From positions 15,453,035 to 15,517,034 of the forward strand of contig NC_064772.1 in assembly GCF_011397635.1 (NCBI RefSeq): a stretch of DNA of 64,000 nt, given 5' to 3'. This document shows, piece by piece, positions 61,801 through 64,000 of this stretch (positions within the stretch are counted from its first letter, which is position 1; each line of letters begins with the position of its first letter). Position numbers and translations under genes: made by a program. Below the pieces are notes generated by a model, which worked only from the letters and a program-made list of their open reading frames with translations, ran no database searches and had not been told where the DNA came from. The DNA is from Epinephelus fuscoguttatus (taxonomy: Eukaryota; Chordata; Actinopteri; Perciformes; Serranidae).

Positions 61801-63904
61801 TCTTCAGGACCACGGGACTGGAGCGTTGGTCATCAGCTCCTTACTGGACTTCTTAACGTTTGCCCTCTGCGCCCCCTACAGTGAGACCACAGAGGGGCAG
61901 CAGTTTGACATGCTGCTCGAGATGGTTGCCTCCAACGGGCGCACCTTGTTCAAACTCTTCCAGGTAGTTGTCTTTTATGAATAAACCTTTCTACCCTATC
62001 TGTGATAGTAATATGACTGATACAAATACAGTAGATGCTGGAGTGTCGAATTATGTTGTCTTTATCCCCAGCATCCGTCTATGGCGATAGTGAAGGGAGC
62101 AGGCCTGGTGATGAAGGCCATCATTGAGGTAAGCCTTTCTGTAGGTCAGGTGGTTTAAAGTGTGAATATTTGATTGCATTTCCTGTAGCATCATGCTTTA
62201 TGATGATATCACACTAGGGTTGGCCGATTATTTCTATTTTTTATACTGTCCAGTCATGGTTATTCGATCCCCTGGGAAATGCCAGCATGGATGACTTAGT
62301 TTTAGTGTTAAAGAAACACAAATATAATGTGCAGTTGTCTATTTTAAGTATGTTTTGGATTTACAAAAACAGCTAATAAAGTAACTTGTTAACCAAATTT
62401 TATTATTGTGAACTGTTTACAGGTGAATTAATACATTTACTGTTAAAATATTGGTATTATTGTAATATCATTGTAAATAGCAGCAGTCGTAGTTGTTGTT
62501 GTTGTGGTATATTTATTCGTTTTTATTTTGTAATATATTCTCGGTTTAGCATTTTTTAAAAATGTATTATTGATGTCAATTTTACTTGAATTAAAGATTT
62601 TGAATTATCATTTTGAGCGTGGCCCAGCGTCTGATGGATCTTTAAAAAGAAATCAAAACTTTAGCTTTTTTGCAACCAATACAGCTAAAAATATGAGAAT
62701 AAATGTTTATAAAAGGAGTTGAACATTTTAATTAAAAAAAAATTTAAATTCAAATCTATCTAGTCTGTACTTGGTGGGATGATATCACAGTGTCATGTTC
62801 CGTTTAACATTATAATTTCATCTTTATTATCACAATCTAAATCATATCCATAACATTAACTGCTCTTATGGAGTTGAGAACAAAGTTTGGTGAGCAGGCA
62901 TACAGAGAACGGAGATGTGGGGTGTAAAGGAGACGGCAAACTGGTTTGCAATTAAGAATTTCAAATTCACTCATTACTCATGCTGATTAATGGAGCTCAG
63001 CAGGCGGACATGCTGCTGCACCACAAACACCTCTAAGTGCACGGCAGGACGCAGACTCAGATTATTTTTCATAGCATCTTAGCTCTTATAGCAAGTTAGT
63101 TAAAGTCTCCTTAATGTTGGTGTAGGAAACACAATCGTCAATCATCGCCTCAATAATTGATATATGATCCGATCATCAACCTGTGTTTGTTTACATGTAG
63201 GAGGGGGACAAGGAAATAGCCACCAAGATGCAGGAGCTGGCCCTGAGTGAAGGGGCTCTTCCACGACATCTGCACACTTCTTTGTTCACCATCAGCACTG
63301 ACCAGCGGATGCTTACCAACAGGTCTAACCTCAATTAATTCACACATTCACACAATTTATTGGTTCCAGCAGCTAGTTAATTCTCTCTATTTACAGTTTC
63401 GTTCTACATTAATACTCTTAACCAGAGAAACATTAATCTCATGTAGTGGTAGACAAAGCTTCAGTTGCTACAGTAAATGAAAATGAAGACGTGTTCTCTG
63501 AGGAACAAATAACAAAACAGCGACTCGAGTGATATTTTTCTCTCTCAGGCAGCTGAGTCGTCACCTGGTGGGACTTTGGACAGCAGAGAACCCCACTGCC
63601 ATGAACCTTCTGAAAAGGATACTGGTAAGGCCACAGATCAGCCCATTCAAGACTTTAAAATATTTGATGCCTGTCCAATACTCACGGCAGCTATTAGCAT
63701 AATGTGATACAGACAAGTACTCCAGGATGTAAGCCAATACTTTTCTCTGGCAGCTAAGGCACGTTGTTTAAGTCTTAACCCATTTCACTGTGTCTTGTGC
63801 GCTCTCAGCCAACAGGCCTGCTGGCTTACCTGGACAGTCCTGACGCTGTGCCGGAGAAAGATATGGACAGAATGCACGTCCGTGACAACTTGAAAATTGC
63901 CACG
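42035..63904 (+). CDS. dnajc13: DnaJ homolog subfamily C member 13 (RME-8), 5' part, 18 coding exons, gene continues past window
   Basis: Endosomal Hsc70 co-chaperone acting with SNX1/retromer and WASH in cargo sorting. Exons: 42035-42115 (ATG 42048, A at -3), 50539-50614, 51850-51999, 52475-52516, 52603-52803, 52968-53174, 54811-54906, 55145-55236, 55507-55673, 56672-56751, 56860-57029, 57914-58013, 61573-61680, 61808-61963, 62072-62128, 63201-63322, 63549-63624, 63809-63904. All are AG/GT bounded and phases join without a break to 688 residues; human DNAJC13 is about 2243 aa, so this is roughly the first 30%. Recognisable blocks: start [91 protein letters not shown]. This part includes the PH-like N-terminal repeats known to bind PI3P. 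The J domain (around residue 1300) is off the right edge. Intron 2 is 8.4 kb, intron 13 is 3.6 kb. Confidence 0.97.
43438..44122. mobile_element. Foldback element in dnajc13 intron 2
   Basis: Outer ends AAAGGGACAGTTCGCCCCAA and TTTGGGGTGAACTGTTATTT are inverse. Successive internal blocks pair as well: GTAGAGATGTCTGCCTTCTC with its inverse near 44045, AAACTACACCCGCCAA with TTGGCGGGTGTAG near 43932, and GCAGAAGGAAGTG with CACTTCCTTCTGCG. Arms are roughly 43438-43810 and 43885-44122 and are diverged. It resembles a common fish foldback element from memory. No coding capacity. Confidence 0.7.
48660..48702. repeat. Compound (CA)n(GCAC)n microsatellite, dnajc13 intron 2
   Basis: CA run 48660-48688 passes into a GCAC tetranucleotide run to 48702. 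Confidence 0.95.
49005..49368. mobile_element. Short copy of the same TIR element family, in dnajc13 intron 2
   Basis: Right end TAAATCCCACACACTAGACCTTTA is close to the 2130-2149 end of the first element. The left end (GAGTTCCAGTCTGTTGGATTTA) is its degenerate inverse. Interior phrases (CCTACATGC, CAACCTCACCACTAGATGCC) belong to the compact ~360-bp form I recall from fish genomes. Orientation is opposite to the 436-2149 right half. Only identified by sequence resemblance. Confidence 0.55.
52819..52856 (+). repeat. (GT)19 microsatellite just inside dnajc13 intron 6
   Basis: Uninterrupted GT run of 38 bases starting 16 nt after the exon 6 donor (exon ends 52803). A TATGTGTGTG tail follows. 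Confidence 0.98.
53549..54223. mobile_element. Foldback element in dnajc13 intron 7
   Basis: Arms 53549-53871 and 53944-54223 are diverged inverse copies. Example pairs: TCTGATGGATTTGAGTTTGC with its inverse near 54205; CACCATGCTGTGTAGC with GCTACACAGCATG near 54167; GACATGGCAGATTCGCAAGG with its inverse near 53960. The spacer is about 70 bp. It can fold into a long imperfect hairpin in the pre-mRNA. Confidence 0.75.
55810..56050. repeat. Dispersed GCATGTTAGCATGGTAAT-type repeat in dnajc13 intron 10
   Basis: TTAGCCACGCTAGCAGCATGACTCTG followed by AACATCAGCATGTTAGCATGG and ACTAACATTAGCA resembles a frequent fish interspersed repeat. Boundaries are approximate and family is unnamed. Confidence 0.4.
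58550..60290 (-). mobile_element. Decayed Penelope-like retroelement, antisense in dnajc13 intron 13
   Basis: Minus-strand translation in broken frames gives, in element order: [20 protein letters not shown] (about 60080-60160), typical of the start of Penelope-like reverse transcriptase; [14 protein letters not shown] (about 59870-59915) and [10 protein letters not shown] (about 59745-59775), core RT blocks; GTFKC then [22 protein letters not shown] (about 59290-59380), the Cys/His linker; and [26 protein letters not shown] (about 59185-59260), the GIY-YIG endonuclease end. Stops and shifts interrupt every frame. A 3' tail with a GACGAACTTAGCGTCGAAACC-like segment near 58668-58690 is also typical. 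Family assignment is from motif recall. Confidence 0.75.
60432..60832 (-). mobile_element. LINE endonuclease fragment (non-LTR retrotransposon), antisense in dnajc13 intron 13
   Basis: Two overlapping minus-strand frames read [17 protein letters not shown] (near 60790-60830) and [11 protein letters not shown] (near 60490-60530), the start and the GDFN catalytic block of an AP-type endonuclease as in CR1/L2/Rex-like LINEs. Internal frameshifts and loss of the reverse transcriptase show it is dead. It lies next to the Penelope-like remnant on the same strand but is a different element. Confidence 0.65.
61000..61060. repeat. Fragment of a common fish repeat (CCATGATTTTTTTCCTAACC)
   Basis: TTTTAACCCGAACCATGATT followed by CTAACCTTAACCAAG is a phrase I recall from interspersed fish repeats. 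Extent unknown. Confidence 0.3.
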
Positions 63905-64000
63905 GTATCTGGACAAACACATAACTTTACTTTTCTGCAGATTGAACAAACGGCTCAATGAGAGTATTTGACATCTCTAACTGTTGTTTTATATTTGTTG

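Noticed and set aside
1-64000. CRISPR arrays, operons, prophage or other prokaryotic defence systems
   Set aside because: The window is clearly vertebrate: spliced genes and microsatellites. No regularly spaced repeats or dense short-gap gene runs occur.

Overview
This is vertebrate, very probably teleost fish, nuclear DNA. The evidence is intron-split genes with GT-AG junctions, long non-coding stretches, (CA)n microsatellites, and several short inverted-repeat elements of a kind I recognise as common in spiny-rayed fish genomes. Species was not determined.

Three protein-coding genes can be supported exon by exon. (1) ccr9-like chemokine receptor, minus strand, coding 15430-17419. It has two coding exons plus an untranslated first exon near 17588-17670 behind a TATA-like box. 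Spliced product is 374 aa with the chemokine-receptor hallmarks. (2) lztfl1 (BBSome regulator, BBS17 in human), minus strand, coding 28835-35018. It has ten exons giving 298 aa; exon 1 contributes only the ATG, and two RFX X-box-like motifs lie about 275-310 bp upstream. (3) dnajc13 (RME-8 endosomal co-chaperone), plus strand, from a CpG-rich promoter near 38.75-39.0 kb to beyond the right edge. An untranslated exon 1 is followed by 18 coding exons (42048-63904) that join in frame into 688 residues, about the first 30% of the protein; the J domain lies outside the window. lztfl1 and dnajc13 are divergent, with about 3.9 kb between start regions. The genes do not form a pathway: one is an immune chemokine receptor, one a ciliary trafficking regulator, one an endosomal co-chaperone. 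The interest is local synteny, since CCR9 and LZTFL1 are also neighbours in human.

Layout. 1-15.1 kb: gene-free, with terminal-inverted-repeat elements (436-2149; 9420-10803 with nested elements), microsatellites, and copies of a dispersed repeat (11.4 kb, 12.8-14.1 kb). 15.1-17.7 kb: ccr9. 17.7-27.8 kb: gene-free, with nested palindromes (20.8 kb), a foldback element (22.1 kb), a 64-bp perfect palindrome (25.35 kb) and a second full copy of the dispersed repeat carrying AGGTCA arrays. 27.8-35.3 kb: lztfl1, with an inverted-repeat element in its last intron. 35.3-38.75 kb: divergent spacer with a 300-bp T-rich tract. 38.75-64 kb: dnajc13, whose introns hold a 30-bp-arm hairpin, two long foldback elements, a decayed Penelope-like retroelement and a LINE endonuclease fragment.

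I found no new multi-gene system. The most notable non-genic signals are the AGGTCA nuclear-receptor-type arrays in the dispersed repeat, the long perfect palindromes, and the paired X-boxes. Transposon family names come from memory of consensus sequences; they were not searched.
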